From CAVQRC01 sp963715045 (GTDB taxonomy: Bacteria > Planctomycetota > Planctomycetia > Pirellulales > Lacipirellulaceae), in NCBI GenBank assembly GCA_963715045.1, contig CAVQRC010000004.1:1-64000 (forward strand): 64,000 nt of DNA, read 5' to 3'. Below the pieces are notes generated by a model that was not told the origin of the DNA, did not search any database, and saw only the letters and a program-made list of their open reading frames with translations. How positions within the stretch are numbered: the stretch's first letter is position 1; each line of letters starts with the position of its first letter. Positions 20,076-29,300 of this stretch are shown here, one piece after another. A program made the position numbers and the translations under genes.

Positions 20076-21542
20076 ATGTCGACACAAATCAAACTCCCCA
20101 ACCTGGGCGAGAACATCGAATCGGGTGACGTGTTGAGCATCCTCGTGAGCGAGGGGGACACGATCGACGCGGACCAGGACATCCTGGAAGTCGAAACCGA
20201 CAAGGCCACGATGCCGGTGCCGAGTCCGGAAGGTGGCAGAATCGTCAAGATTCTCGTCCGCGAAGGCGAGACGATTGCGGTTGGCAGTCCGATCATGGAA
20301 ATCGAATCGTCGGGAGAGGGTGCCTCGCCGGCGGCCAAGGCCGAGCAGCCGTCGCCACGCAAGGAGACCCAGGCAGCGGCGGATGCGGGGGACCACGCGG
20401 AGCCACCCGCCGCGACCGCCGTCGCGGTGGAGCCACCGCCGCGCCCGCGCCGCCGCGACCCGAGCGCCCGCCGACGCCCTCCCGGGCCGAGGCCCAGGAG
20501 TCGGGCACGCCAGCCGATACCCGTGATCGGGCCTTCGGGACCGCCCGCCGCCGCGCCCGCCGCCGCCCGGTCTTCCTCGTTGGCCGAACAGATCGACTCG
20601 CTGCCGCGGGTGTCGGGGCAGATTCCCGGCGACGGGCATTCCACGACGGCGGCCAGCCCGACCGTCCGCCGGCTCGCGCGGCAGCTCGGTGTCGACTTGC
20701 GCCGCGTCAACGCCACCGGCGAGGGAGGCCGCATTTCAGCCGAAGACGTCAAAGCGTACGTGCGGAAGGCGAATGAAGAAGTCGCTCGGGCTGCCAAGGG
20801 CAAGCCGGCCGTCCCTGGAGAACCGGATGCCGATAACTGGGGTCCGACTGGACGCGAGAAGATGAGTCGCCTGCGGCGGACGATTGCGGAAAATATGCTG
20901 CATTCGTACAGCTCGATTCCGCAGCTCACCAACTTCGACGACGCCGATACGACCGAGCTCGAGCAATTGCGCCAGGAGAGTAAGCGGGATTACGCGGACC
21001 GCGGGATCAAACTCACCTCGATGCCGTTTCTCGTCAAAGCGGTGGCGTCGGCGCTCAAGAAAAACCCGGTGATGAACGCGTCGCTCTCAGAGGATCAAGA
21101 GCACATCATCTACAAGGAGTACATCAGCATCGGGATTGCCGTCGATACGCCGCGGGGACTCATCGTCCCGGTGCTCCGCAACACCGATCGCAAGACGATT
21201 CCGCAAATTGCCGAAGAGCTCGCTGAGCTGGCGACGTCCGCCCGCGAGGGGAGTTTCACCGTCGATGACCTCAAGGGCGGCACGTTTACGATCAGCAATC
21301 TGGGCGCGATCGGCGGCACGTATTCCACACCGATCATCAATCCGCCTCAGGTCGGAATTCTGCTGGCCGGCCGGAGTCGACACCTGCCAATGTACGTCAA
21401 CGGAGATCTCGCCCGACGGCTGATGATGCCACTGTCGATCACCTACGACCATCGGATCGTCGACGGTGCGGCGGCGGCACGGTTTCTCAATGACGTCAAA
21501 GAGTATCTTTCAGCCCCAGGGCGGCTCCTGCTCGCACCGTGA
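20076..21542 (+). CDS. aceF: Pyruvate dehydrogenase E2, dihydrolipoamide acetyltransferase
   Basis: Carries the acetyl group from E1 to coenzyme A. One N-terminal lipoyl domain (MSTQIKLPNLGENIESGD) with the lipoylated lysine in VETDKATMPV, an Ala/Pro-rich linker, the E1/E3-binding domain (SPTVRRLARQLGVDLRRVNATGEGGRISAEDV), and a catalytic domain ending with DHRIVDGAAAARF. ATG 20076 fits the family start; ATG 20061 overlaps the aceE stop and is possible. In the linker (about 20440-20520) the reading RPRRRDPSARRRPPG is arginine-rich; the next frame reads APAPPRPERPPTPSRAEAQE, a more typical linker, which suggests two compensating indels. Confidence 0.92.
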   Translation: MSTQIKLPNLGENIESGDVLSILVSEGDTIDADQDILEVETDKATMPVPSPEGGRIVKILVREGETIAVGSPIMEIESSGEGASPAAKAEQPSPRKETQAAADAGDHAEPPAATAVAVEPPPRPRRRDPSARRRPPGPRPRSRARQPIPVIGPSGPPAAAPAAARSSSLAEQIDSLPRVSGQIPGDGHSTTAASPTVRRLARQLGVDLRRVNATGEGGRISAEDVKAYVRKANEEVARAAKGKPAVPGEPDADNWGPTGREKMSRLRRTIAENMLHSYSSIPQLTNFDDADTTELEQLRQESKRDYADRGIKLTSMPFLVKAVASALKKNPVMNASLSEDQEHIIYKEYISIGIAVDTPRGLIVPVLRNTDRKTIPQIAEELAELATSAREGSFTVDDLKGGTFTISNLGAIGGTYSTPIINPPQVGILLAGRSRHLPMYVNGDLARRLMMPLSITYDHRIVDGAAAARFLNDVKEYLSAPGRLLLAP

Positions 21543-21553
21543 TGAAGGGAAAG

Positions 21554-21705
21554 AGGGGTCAGGGGTCAGGGGTCAGGGGCCAGGGAAAGACTGGCGACTG
21601 CCCAAGATGACGATCGCCCAACTCCAGTGGTATTTGTGCAAGTCCCGCGTTTGTCGCCCATCCCTGATTCCCGACCCCCGACCCCTGATCCCTGATTCCT
21701 GATTC
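21554..21705. repeat. Inverted arrays of GGGGTCA heptamers
   Basis: GGGGTCA repeated three to four times (21554-21586) faces a C-rich array CCCGACCCCCGACCCCTGATCCCTGATTCC (21668-21705) across 80 bp. Together they could form a large hairpin between aceF and the phosphatase gene. The same arrangement is found at 60401-60556. Confidence 0.65.
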
Positions 21706-21706
21706 C

Positions 21707-22597
21707 ATGGCTGACAAGTTGACCACGGATCCCCGGCGCACGCCGGTCGAGCGGATGACGTGCATGGAAGTCTGGGGCGGGAATCGGGAAGCCGATCAGC
21801 GATTCCAGACGGCGGGCCTCGATGTGGCGTTACGGAGTCGCGTATACGAGCAGCAGAGTGAAGGCGGCGACATCTATCTGATCTCGTCTTGCGCTTCAGG
21901 CAGAATCACGCGGGCGTTGCTCGCGGATGTCAGCGGTCACGGTAGCCTGGTGGCATCGGTGGCGGAGCAACTGCGAGAGCTGATCCGCAGCAACGTGAAT
22001 GTCGTATCGCAACAGCGGCTCGTTGGGGAGGTGAACCGCGGTTTCAGTGAACTGGCGAAGGACGGTGGCTTCGCGACGGCCGTCGTGTGCACGTTCTTCG
22101 CCCCCACGCGATCGCTGACGATCGCCAACGCGGGGCATCCACCACCGTTTTTGTACCGCGTCAATTCGGGCACTTGGAGTCCCCTGACCGACAACGCGAT
22201 CAACGAGCCGTCCCTCGCCAACACCCCGCTGGGCGTGGCGAAGGAAGCAACCTACTCGTCGCCCAAAATGAACCTGGAAGTCGGCGACATGGTGTTCTGT
22301 TACAGCGACGCCTTCATCGAGTCGTGCAATCGTGAGGGGGCGATGCTCGGTGTCGCGGGTCTGCAGGAGCTGTTGAACGATTGTCGGCCTGGAGCAGATC
22401 TCGACGTGCTGGAACGACTCGAGCACAACATCGTGTCGCTGCGGGGCGAGAATCTGCAGGACGACGATGCAACGGCGATGCTGTTCCGCGTGGCGATTCG
22501 TGGCACCACCTGGCGCGACAATCTGCTCGCCCCGCTACGGCTGTTCCGCAAGGCACACGACAACACGCGGTTTGAGTTCGTGGCCGATCGAGGCTAA
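21707..22597 (+). CDS. SpoIIE/PP2C-type protein phosphatase
   Basis: 297-residue soluble protein with a SpoIIE-type PPM phosphatase domain. Signature segments: GGDIYLISSCASGRITRALLADVSGHGSLVASVAEQLRELIR (metal-binding DVSGHG), FATAVVCTFF, TIANAGHPPPFLYR and MVFCYSDAFIESCN (usual YTDGLTE). Such enzymes dephosphorylate phosphoserine or phosphothreonine in anti-sigma antagonists or other regulators. No sensor domain is visible, so control may come through a partner. It follows the pyruvate dehydrogenase genes by 164 bp; there is no proof of cotranscription. Confidence 0.85.
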   Translation: MADKLTTDPRRTPVERMTCMEVWGGNREADQRFQTAGLDVALRSRVYEQQSEGGDIYLISSCASGRITRALLADVSGHGSLVASVAEQLRELIRSNVNVVSQQRLVGEVNRGFSELAKDGGFATAVVCTFFAPTRSLTIANAGHPPPFLYRVNSGTWSPLTDNAINEPSLANTPLGVAKEATYSSPKMNLEVGDMVFCYSDAFIESCNREGAMLGVAGLQELLNDCRPGADLDVLERLEHNIVSLRGENLQDDDATAMLFRVAIRGTTWRDNLLAPLRLFRKAHDNTRFEFVADRG

Positions 22598-22793
22598 GGG
22601 GCGATGGGGGATAGGCGATGGGCTGATGGGGGAATAGGCTGATGGGCGAATGGGAGCGTATCTGGTTTATGCTGCCAGCCTGTATCAAGATTGTTCAGCC
22701 GCCCGCGGAGTTCGAAATCAGTGGTTTGAGATTTGTTCTTTTTACGGATTGAGATTTGTTTGTGATTTGGTGCTTGTCATTTGTAGTTTTTTT
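22598..22793. repeat. GATGGG repeats and an AT-rich segment
   Basis: 22600-22655 is a run of GATGGG(G) and GAATAGGC(T) words. 22700-22795 is unusually AT-rich, with two copies of GAGATTTGTT and a TGTCATTTGTAG word that, inverted, resembles the AATGACAAATGAC elements at 42830-42954. No gene. Confidence 0.5.
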
Positions 22794-23108
22794 CTACCCG
22801 CGGAGCTCTCGGAGGGCTGCGATCAGGGTATCGAGGCGGTCGGCGATGCTTGACCGATCGGCGTGAACTTCCAGATCGGCGGTAAGGGCGGCCACGAGCG
22901 GCGCGATCTCAGGAAAGCCGTGGCGGTTGGTTTCGATGCGGATCCGTTGGAGGGAGTCCAGCAAGCGGTTGTCGTCTTCGCAACAGAAGTCTTCCACAAG
23001 ACCAGCAACGCGTTCGGGAATGCCCTCCCGAAAAACGCGGAGGAGCGTGCGGCGAGCCGTGTCTGTGGTGGCCGGATTCGACGGAGTGGTTTGGAGATCG
23101 GTGGTCAT
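22794..23108 (-). CDS. Small HPt-fold-like protein
   Basis: 104 residues from ATG 23108, preceded by a GAGGGGG stretch. The centre LLRVFREGIPERVAGLVEDFCCEDDNRLLDSLQRIRIETNRHGFPEIAPLVAAL resembles histidine phosphotransfer (HPt) domains (four-helix bundle, xLPxR...LxxLxHxLKGxAxxxGFxxL). Aligned on the GF pair, the phospho-accepting histidine position is glutamine and the following LKG is missing, so phosphotransfer is unlikely. It could be a degenerate HPt partner or an unrelated helical bundle. Its neighbours include a phosphatase and a membrane protease; no function can be assigned. Confidence 0.6.
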   Translation of the reverse strand: MTTDLQTTPSNPATTDTARRTLLRVFREGIPERVAGLVEDFCCEDDNRLLDSLQRIRIETNRHGFPEIAPLVAALTADLEVHADRSSIADRLDTLIAALRELRG

Positions 23109-23274
23109 GGTGTGCCCCCTCGTTCGCGTACGCTGAAACGCCGGATTCGCCTGTCGTGGCGGCACCGGGTGTAGATGCCATGCACAAATCTAGCTTGCAG
23201 CTTGGGCCGCGGGCGCGAGGGTGAGAAAAGGCAACATCCGGAGTTTTCCGCAGAAGCGTCGCAACGGGCTTCAC

Positions 23275-24336
23275 TCAGGTGCGAAAGCCGAGCAGCGGGA
23301 AGCAGAGGATGGGGATGCCCAGCGAGAGATAGCCGATCGTCCGGCGAATCGGGCCGAGCGTGACGGTGTCGTCTGCGGTGGGAGGATGGTGGATGCCGAG
23401 CAGGATGACGAGCACGAGCATCGGAGTCCAGATAAAGGCATAGTCGAGATACAGGATCACAAACAGGATCGAAAACACGGTAAAACTGCGGGCGATCGCG
23501 TCGGCCTCTTTGCCGAACAGGGCGTAGATCGTGTGGCCCCCGTCGAGCTGACTGATCGGCATCATGTTCAGCCCGGTGATCAGCAGCCCCACCCAGCCGG
23601 CCATGAAGAGCGGATTGGTGGTGATCTGGCTGAGGGCGATCCAAGCCGATTTCTCAGCCCATTGGGGATGAATCTGCCCGATCATCCATTGCACGAGCCA
23701 GGGGTTGTTCAATTGGATCGAGTCCGGCTCGGGCGGAATGTCGAGGTTGAGCTGCCCCACGCCGAACCACATCACGGGGATCGCGACGATCAGCCCGGCC
23801 AACGGTCCGGCGATGCCGATGTCGAAGATTTCACGTCGATTCGCGCGGGTGCCGTCCATGCCGATCACCGCGCCCATCGTCCCGAACGGGTTGATCGGCA
23901 GCGGAATACAGAGGGGGTAGCTGGCCGGGATCCCATACCGCACGGTTTGCAGGAAGTGCCCCATCTCGTGCGTGACCAGGATCGCCAGCACGGCCCCCAT
24001 GTATTCGACGCCCTGCTGCCAGTTTGCGGTGGCAACCAGCCACATCCCTTTCCAGTTTCCGAGTACCGCGGTCGGTTCCCATCTGGCCGCCGCGACCCAG
24101 AACGTCGAAGCACAGGTGGCCACGAACAGCATCAGCGGCAGCAGCTTGCGGCGGCGAATCTGCTCGGTCGGCGGGGGCTGTAGCGGAGCGGGGGGCAACG
24201 TCCGGGGCACGGGGACAGCGGGGGTGCCCGGAATCGTGGGGCGGTACTCGTCCTGGATGAGCCCTTCGCCAGGAGTGACAGCCGGCTCGGCGGATGAGTT
24301 CTCGGGGTCGGATTGAGGAGCTGGCGGAGGAGTCAT
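23275..24336 (-). CDS. Site-2 protease family (M50) membrane metalloprotease
   Basis: 353 residues. A proline-rich cytoplasmic tail of about 60 residues precedes the first membrane helix. The zinc motif THEMGHFL (HEMGH at residues 123-127) lies in a membrane helix and the third ligand is in NMMPISQLDGGH. Further helices follow to the C-terminus (SFTVFSILFVILYLDYAFIW). Site-2 proteases cut transmembrane segments of anti-sigma factors or leftover signal peptides; the substrate here is unknown. No PDZ domain is present, so it belongs to the short group. Confidence 0.88.
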   Translation of the reverse strand: MTPPPAPQSDPENSSAEPAVTPGEGLIQDEYRPTIPGTPAVPVPRTLPPAPLQPPPTEQIRRRKLLPLMLFVATCASTFWVAAARWEPTAVLGNWKGMWLVATANWQQGVEYMGAVLAILVTHEMGHFLQTVRYGIPASYPLCIPLPINPFGTMGAVIGMDGTRANRREIFDIGIAGPLAGLIVAIPVMWFGVGQLNLDIPPEPDSIQLNNPWLVQWMIGQIHPQWAEKSAWIALSQITTNPLFMAGWVGLLITGLNMMPISQLDGGHTIYALFGKEADAIARSFTVFSILFVILYLDYAFIWTPMLVLVILLGIHHPPTADDTVTLGPIRRTIGYLSLGIPILCFPLLGFRT

Positions 24337-24470
24337 CCGAGGATGATATCACGGGTTCGTTCAAGGCGGCGAGGGGACTATTGGCAAGCGGGCCGGGCGA
24401 GCGAATGGGGGAACGGGTGGAACAACGGGCTTGTTTGTGTCGCTGAAGCGGCTCGGCTCGGCTCGGGTCG

Positions 24471-24520
24471 TAATGACTAATGACTAAGGACTAATGACTA
24501 AGGAATCCCCAATGACGAAT
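24471..24520. repeat. AATGACTA tandem repeats
   Basis: TAATGACTAATGACTAAGGACTAATGACTAAGG followed by AATCCCCAATGACGAA, in the gap downstream of the HDOD gene. Related words, including CCCCAATGAC in inverse orientation, occur at 42830-42954. Confidence 0.6.
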
Positions 24521-24601
24521 TCCCAACAAAAAGTCGCCGAGGGGCCCGTTTCGACGGCTGCGGCCAATTTCTCTGAAGTGTCTTGGGCGCGAACAGGCGA
24601 A

Positions 24602-26143
24602 TTACAGGGCGATGCTCTTCACATTCGCGCCGCCGGCCAGGCCTGCGGCACCGACACACCGGGCGGCAGCATCGAGGAGCCGCTCGATGTCGAAGTTGTG
24701 AGGAATCACGTCGACGGTCGCGACTCCGACGCGGATGCTGGAGGGCTCCAGCCACGCACCCCGCTCGACAATCTGCTTGACGACGCGGGTCGTGATCGAC
24801 TGTCCCAGGTGCACCGCTTCGTGACGCTCGAAGTCGGGAAGAATCAGGGCCCAGCGGGGGATTGCCGCGGGACAGCACTGGAGTGTGGCGTCAGCGAGTT
24901 CGCGGCACGCCGCGGCGATGATCGGAGCGATCGCGGAAGGTCCGAGTTGCCGCTCGTCGCGGGAGACACCATCGCCGACCTCGATCAGCAGGAGCGTCAA
25001 GGGGACGCGTCGACTGCGGCATTCGGCGGCCGCCAGGTGGAGGTTCGCCGCAAGGGTACTGGCCAGTCCAGAATCGCGCGGCGGGACCGAGCGGGGCTCC
25101 GGCCTGCCGGGCGACAGATAGTTTTCAGTGGCGGTGGTCAATTCGTGGAGTTCGTCCCAGATCGCGGCGCACTGCGGATCCTCAATGCTTGCGAGTCGGG
25201 CCAGAGGGACCGCCGCTTCGGCGGCCGCGTGGCCGAGTTGACGATGAGCCTCGGCGACGACGGCGAGATAGTCGAGTTCGCTGGCCAGCGGTACGGAGAG
25301 GATGTCGGCCAGGCTTTCGACCCGGAGTTGAATCCGGGCGACCAGATCTTTGACGGCCTCGGTGTCCTGCTGACAGAAGCGGGCTGCGTATTGGAGCAAA
25401 TCAGGCAGGATCCGCAGGCGATTATCGACGACGAGCTCGGCGAGCAGGTCGCTGACATAGAGGACCGCCGCCAGTGACGCGCGGGATGGGTCGGAGTCGG
25501 ATGGTCCGAACCGCTGCGTTTGTTCGAGGGCCATGACCAGGCCGTTGGGCAGGCCCCAGTGCGAGAGCAGGATGACCGAGAGCTGGCGATGATCGAAGCC
25601 CAGGGCTTCGCGTTCGAGCGCGATCAGATCGGCATGATCCTCGCGGACGCGGTGCAGAACGCGGACGAACGGTTCGCCGAGTTCCTTGATCAGGACGAGT
25701 TGCCCCACGTCGTGCAGGAGTCCCGCGATGAAGGCTTCGTCCCCGGGCACCGAGCCGACGGCTTCGGCGAGTTCGCGGGCCGCGACGGCCCTGGTCAGCG
25801 ACGCCGTCCAGTACCGCCGGAGGTCTTCGGCAGCGACGTCGAGAAACAGTCGATCGGGCAGGCAGAAGCCGAGGGCGAGTAGTTTGAGCGGCTTGGTCCC
25901 GAGCAGGGCGAGTGCCTGACTCAGGTCGCGGACTTCACTTCCGAGTCCGAACAGGCTGCTGTTGACCACGCGAAGAATCTTTGTGGTGAGCGCGGCGTCG
26001 TGTTCGATGCACCTTTTCAGGGCAGCCACATCGACATTCGGTTCGGCCGTGAGCTGAACCACCTCGGCTGCCACCTGGGGCAGCGAATAGAGTTCGCGTG
26101 TTCTTTCGAGAATCGTTTCGAGGGTGGTGGTCGATCGGGTCAT
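24602..26143 (-). CDS. HDOD domain protein with degenerate GGDEF-like C-terminus
   Basis: 513 residues. The N-terminal half is an HDOD domain: LPQVAAEVVQLTAEPNVDVAALKRCIEHDAALTTKILRVVNSS, then EAFIAGLLHDVGQLVL and an HRQLSVILLSHWGLP segment. A helical linker follows. The last 170 residues (VPLTLLLIEVGDGV...RWALILPDFERHEAVHLGQSI...IRVGVATV) have the layout of a GGDEF domain, but the GG(D/E)EF loop is absent, so diguanylate cyclase activity is not expected. HDOD proteins act as signalling scaffolds. It is divergent from hemD-hemE. Confidence 0.85.
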   Translation of the reverse strand: MTRSTTTLETILERTRELYSLPQVAAEVVQLTAEPNVDVAALKRCIEHDAALTTKILRVVNSSLFGLGSEVRDLSQALALLGTKPLKLLALGFCLPDRLFLDVAAEDLRRYWTASLTRAVAARELAEAVGSVPGDEAFIAGLLHDVGQLVLIKELGEPFVRVLHRVREDHADLIALEREALGFDHRQLSVILLSHWGLPNGLVMALEQTQRFGPSDSDPSRASLAAVLYVSDLLAELVVDNRLRILPDLLQYAARFCQQDTEAVKDLVARIQLRVESLADILSVPLASELDYLAVVAEAHRQLGHAAAEAAVPLARLASIEDPQCAAIWDELHELTTATENYLSPGRPEPRSVPPRDSGLASTLAANLHLAAAECRSRRVPLTLLLIEVGDGVSRDERQLGPSAIAPIIAAACRELADATLQCCPAAIPRWALILPDFERHEAVHLGQSITTRVVKQIVERGAWLEPSSIRVGVATVDVIPHNFDIERLLDAAARCVGAAGLAGGANVKSIAL

Positions 26144-26298
26144 TTCGCGGGAGCAGTGCGGAAAGGGAGGGTCTTGCGGAGGGTACCGGACAGGACGGCC
26201 AGGTCCGGATCAGGGCGTTGCAAGTCTAGCTCGCTGCTCGCGGCGGCGACCCTACAACGGGCGATGGGTGTCGGGTAGCATGACCGGCAGAGGTACTC

Positions 26299-28260
26299 AT
26301 GAGCACTGCAACCGATATCCACGACGACGCGCGGGAGCGAGTCTCGTTCGCTGGCCTGCGGGTGGCCGCCCTCGAAAGCCGCCGGAGCGAAGAGACGGCG
26401 CGATTCATCGAGCGGTATGGGGGCGTGGCGTTCGTCAGCCCGTCCATGTGCGAAGTGCCGCTCGCCCAGAATCCGGCCGCCGTCGAATTTGCTCAGCGGC
26501 TGATCACCGGCGGCGTCGACGTCGTCATTCTGATGACCGGCGTGGGCACGCGGCACCTCGTGACCCAGGTCGAGCGGCATCTCGATCGCGCGCGATTCCT
26601 CGCCGCCTTAGCGGACGTCAAGACGGTTGCCCGCGGGCCCAAGCCAACCGCCGTGCTCAAGGAACTCGGGATCACGCCGACGCTTCGCGTTCCCGAACCG
26701 AATACGTGGCGGGAAATCCTGGCCACCCTCGATGCCGAATTGCCCGTGGCCAACCTGTGCGTCGCGATCCAGGAGTACGGAATTTCGAATCCGAGTCTCG
26801 TGGCCGGTATCGAAGCCCGTGGCGGCCAGGTGCTGCCGGTCCACGTCTACGCGTGGGATCTGCCGGTGGATACGGGACCTCTCGAGGCCAACGTGCAGCG
26901 ACTCGTCGCGGGCGAGATCGACCTGGTGATGTTCACGTCGGCCAACCAGGTCACGAATCTGCTCAAGATCGCTGCCGGACTGGATCAGGTCGACGAACTC
27001 CGCGGGGCGTTGCGTTCGACCGTCGTGGCATCGATCGGTCCGACGACTTCCGAAGCGTTGCGGGCGAACGAGTTGCCGGTCGATTTCGAGCCCACGCGGG
27101 CGAAGCTGGCCCAGTTCATTCGCGAGGCGGCGGGTGTCGCGGGCGATCTGTTGGCGCGGAAGCGGCGGGTGGCTGCCGTGGTGGCATCACTCGCCACCCC
27201 GGCCGAGATCTCAGGCAAACCTCCGGCGTGGGTGAACAGCCCCATGCTGCGGGCTTGTCGCCGGGAGCCGACCGAGTTCACGCCCGTGTGGCTGATGCGA
27301 CAAGCGGGCCGTTACATGCCCGAGTATCGCGCGGTCCGCAGCAAAGTCTCATTCCTCGAGTTGTGCCGCAACCCGCAGCTTTCCAGCGAAGTCATGTGCA
27401 CGGCGGTCGAGCAACTGGGGGTCGACGCGGCGATCATCTTCTCGGACCTGTTGCCGATCCTCGAGCCAATGGGGATGGAGCTCGAGTTCACCAAGGGTGA
27501 CGGGCCGGTGATCCACAATCCGGTCCGCGAGTCGCGCGACGTCGACCGGGTCGTTGAACTGGAGGGGATCGATGCGTTGCACTTCGTGGTCGAAACGGTC
27601 CAGCAGACCCGCCGCGATCTTCCCGAGCATCTCCCGTTGATCGGATTCGCCGGCGCACCGTTCACTCTTGCCAGCTACGCGATCGAAGGCGGCTCGAGCC
27701 GAAACTACTTGTTCACCAAGACGCTGCTGCATCGCGATCCGGGCGCCTGGGACGAATTGATGCAGCGGCTGGTGCGATCGTTGATTCTGTATCTGCATGC
27801 CCAGATCGCGGCCGGAGCGCAGATCGTACAACTCTTTGACAGTTGGGTGGGGTGTCTGGGGCCGGACATTTATCGCCGCCGCGTGTTGCCGTATGTGCAG
27901 GAGATCGTCCGCAGCGTACAACCGGCAGCGCCGCTGATCTATTTCGCCACCGGGAATCCGGCGTTGCTGCCGGCGATGGCCGAAAGCGGTGCCGACGTGA
28001 TCGGCGTCGACTGGCGGATCCGGCTGGACGATGCCTGGCAGGCGATCGGGGCGGAGCGGGCCATTCAGGGCAATTTCGACCCGGCGATGCTGCTGGCCAC
28101 CGACGAGGAGATCCGCCGCGAGGCGGCCGCGATCCTCGGCCAGGCGGCAGGCCGCCCGGGCCATATCTTCAACCTGGGTCATGGTGTCCTCCCGCAGACT
28201 CCTCCGGCCAATGCGCGACTGCTCGTCGATCTCGTCCACGAGCTGAGCGCCAGACCGTGA
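26299..28260 (+). CDS. hemDE: Fused uroporphyrinogen-III synthase / uroporphyrinogen decarboxylase
   Basis: 653 residues carrying two consecutive haem-biosynthesis enzymes. Residues about 1-290 are HemD-like (RVAALESRRSEETARFIERYGG, VILMTGVGTRHLV, VARGPKPTAVLKELG, DLVMFTSANQVTNLL, ASIGPTTSEALRANELPVDFEP): cyclises hydroxymethylbilane. Residues about 310-653 are HemE (TPVWLMRQAGRYMPEYRAVRSKVSFLELCRNP, AAIIFSDLLPILEPMGMELEF, GFAGAPFTLASYAIEGGSSRNY, QLFDSWVG, GNFDPAMLL, FNLGHGVLPQTPP): decarboxylates uroporphyrinogen III to coproporphyrinogen III. The joint is one open frame without a stop or internal start signal I could see. Confidence 0.9.
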   Translation: MSTATDIHDDARERVSFAGLRVAALESRRSEETARFIERYGGVAFVSPSMCEVPLAQNPAAVEFAQRLITGGVDVVILMTGVGTRHLVTQVERHLDRARFLAALADVKTVARGPKPTAVLKELGITPTLRVPEPNTWREILATLDAELPVANLCVAIQEYGISNPSLVAGIEARGGQVLPVHVYAWDLPVDTGPLEANVQRLVAGEIDLVMFTSANQVTNLLKIAAGLDQVDELRGALRSTVVASIGPTTSEALRANELPVDFEPTRAKLAQFIREAAGVAGDLLARKRRVAAVVASLATPAEISGKPPAWVNSPMLRACRREPTEFTPVWLMRQAGRYMPEYRAVRSKVSFLELCRNPQLSSEVMCTAVEQLGVDAAIIFSDLLPILEPMGMELEFTKGDGPVIHNPVRESRDVDRVVELEGIDALHFVVETVQQTRRDLPEHLPLIGFAGAPFTLASYAIEGGSSRNYLFTKTLLHRDPGAWDELMQRLVRSLILYLHAQIAAGAQIVQLFDSWVGCLGPDIYRRRVLPYVQEIVRSVQPAAPLIYFATGNPALLPAMAESGADVIGVDWRIRLDDAWQAIGAERAIQGNFDPAMLLATDEEIRREAAAILGQAAGRPGHIFNLGHGVLPQTPPANARLLVDLVHELSARP

Positions 28261-28270
28261 CCGCCGGCCG

Positions 28271-29099
28271 ATGAACACGCGAGAGCGACTCGACTGGCTG
28301 CCCGCCGAGTGCCCCGTGATCGGGATGGTCCATTGCCGCCCGCTCCCCGGCAGCCCGCGGTTCGAGGGATCCTGGAAACAGGTCATCGAAGCGGCCCTCA
28401 CCGACGCCCAAACGCTCGTCGAAGCCGACGTGCCGGCCCTGCTGCTCGAGAACTTCGGCGACACGCCGTTCTATCCCGATCACGTGCCGCCGGCCACGAT
28501 CGCCCAGCTCACGCGGATCGCAACCGAGCTCAAGAGCAGGTTCGACGTCCCGCTCGGGATCAATGTGCTTCGCAACGACGGCACGGCCGCGATCGCGATT
28601 GCGGCGGCCGTGGGCGCGCGATTCGTGAGAATCAACGTCCTCAGCGGTGCCCGCCTGACCGACCAGGGCGTCGTGGCAGGCCGGGCCCATGAAGTGTTGC
28701 GGGCGCGACGTACGCTGGCCGATTCGACTGCCTCGCAACAAGGTCGAGATCCTCGCCGATGTAGCCGTCAAGCACTCGGCTCCGCTCGCCGTCCGGCCCC
28801 TGGCGGACGAGGCCCTCGAGTTGGTCGAGCGGGGCGGTGCCGACGCCCTGATCGTGACCGGTGCAGCGACCAGTCAGCCGACCGATCTTGAGCAGTTGCG
28901 AATCGTTCGGGAAGCGGTGAGCCATTTTCCCGTCGTGGCAGGGAGCGGCGTCAGCGTCGCCAACATCTCCGCCTGCCTGGCCGCGGCCGACGCCGTGATC
29001 GTTGGTTCGTCGCTGAAGCAGGACGGCGACCCGCGGCAGTCCGTGGACCCGCGGCGGGTTCAGGAATTCATGGCTGCGGTTTACGTCCCGCGGCCATGA
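28271..29099 (+). CDS. BtpA/SgcQ family TIM-barrel protein (frameshifted)
   Basis: Starts 10 bp after hemDE. The first part (WLPAECPVIGMVHCRPLPGSPRFEGSW, ALLLENFGDTPFYPDHVPPATIAQLTRIA, VPLGINVLRNDG, FVRINVLSGARLTDQGVVAGRAHEVLRARR) is a typical BtpA family start. Near 28710-28730 the frame changes and continues as LPRNKVEILADVAVKHSAPL...GADALIVTGAATSQPTDLEQL...PVVAGSGVSVANISACLAAADAVIVGSSLKQDG to the stop at 29099. BtpA was linked to photosystem I assembly in cyanobacteria; non-photosynthetic members are probably sugar-phosphate or nucleoside enzymes of unknown substrate. One indel separates the two halves; a read error is likely. Confidence 0.8.
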
Positions 29100-29300
29100 G
29101 CGACCCAGGCCCGCGGCCCGCAAACCGCCCGCAGCGTGCTTTCGGGTGAGAGTTGAAAGGCCTGCTCAAGAAAGCCGGCAAGTGAGCAACCTTTCGGTCC
29201 ACGCAGGGGAGGGCCCGGTTTGACAGACCGACGGCCAGCCCGCAACGCGTTGCTTCCTGGCGCAAGAGTTCCCGCTTCCAGTCGTCGACGGCAGAACGTA
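29100..29300. other. Convergent gap
   Basis: 200 bp between the converging btpA-like and beta-helix genes. No clear hairpin with a U-tract and no gene seen. Confidence 0.3.

Noticed and set aside
23221..24183. A 320-codon plus-strand frame
   Set aside because: Antisense to the site-2 protease gene with its clear HEMGH motif.
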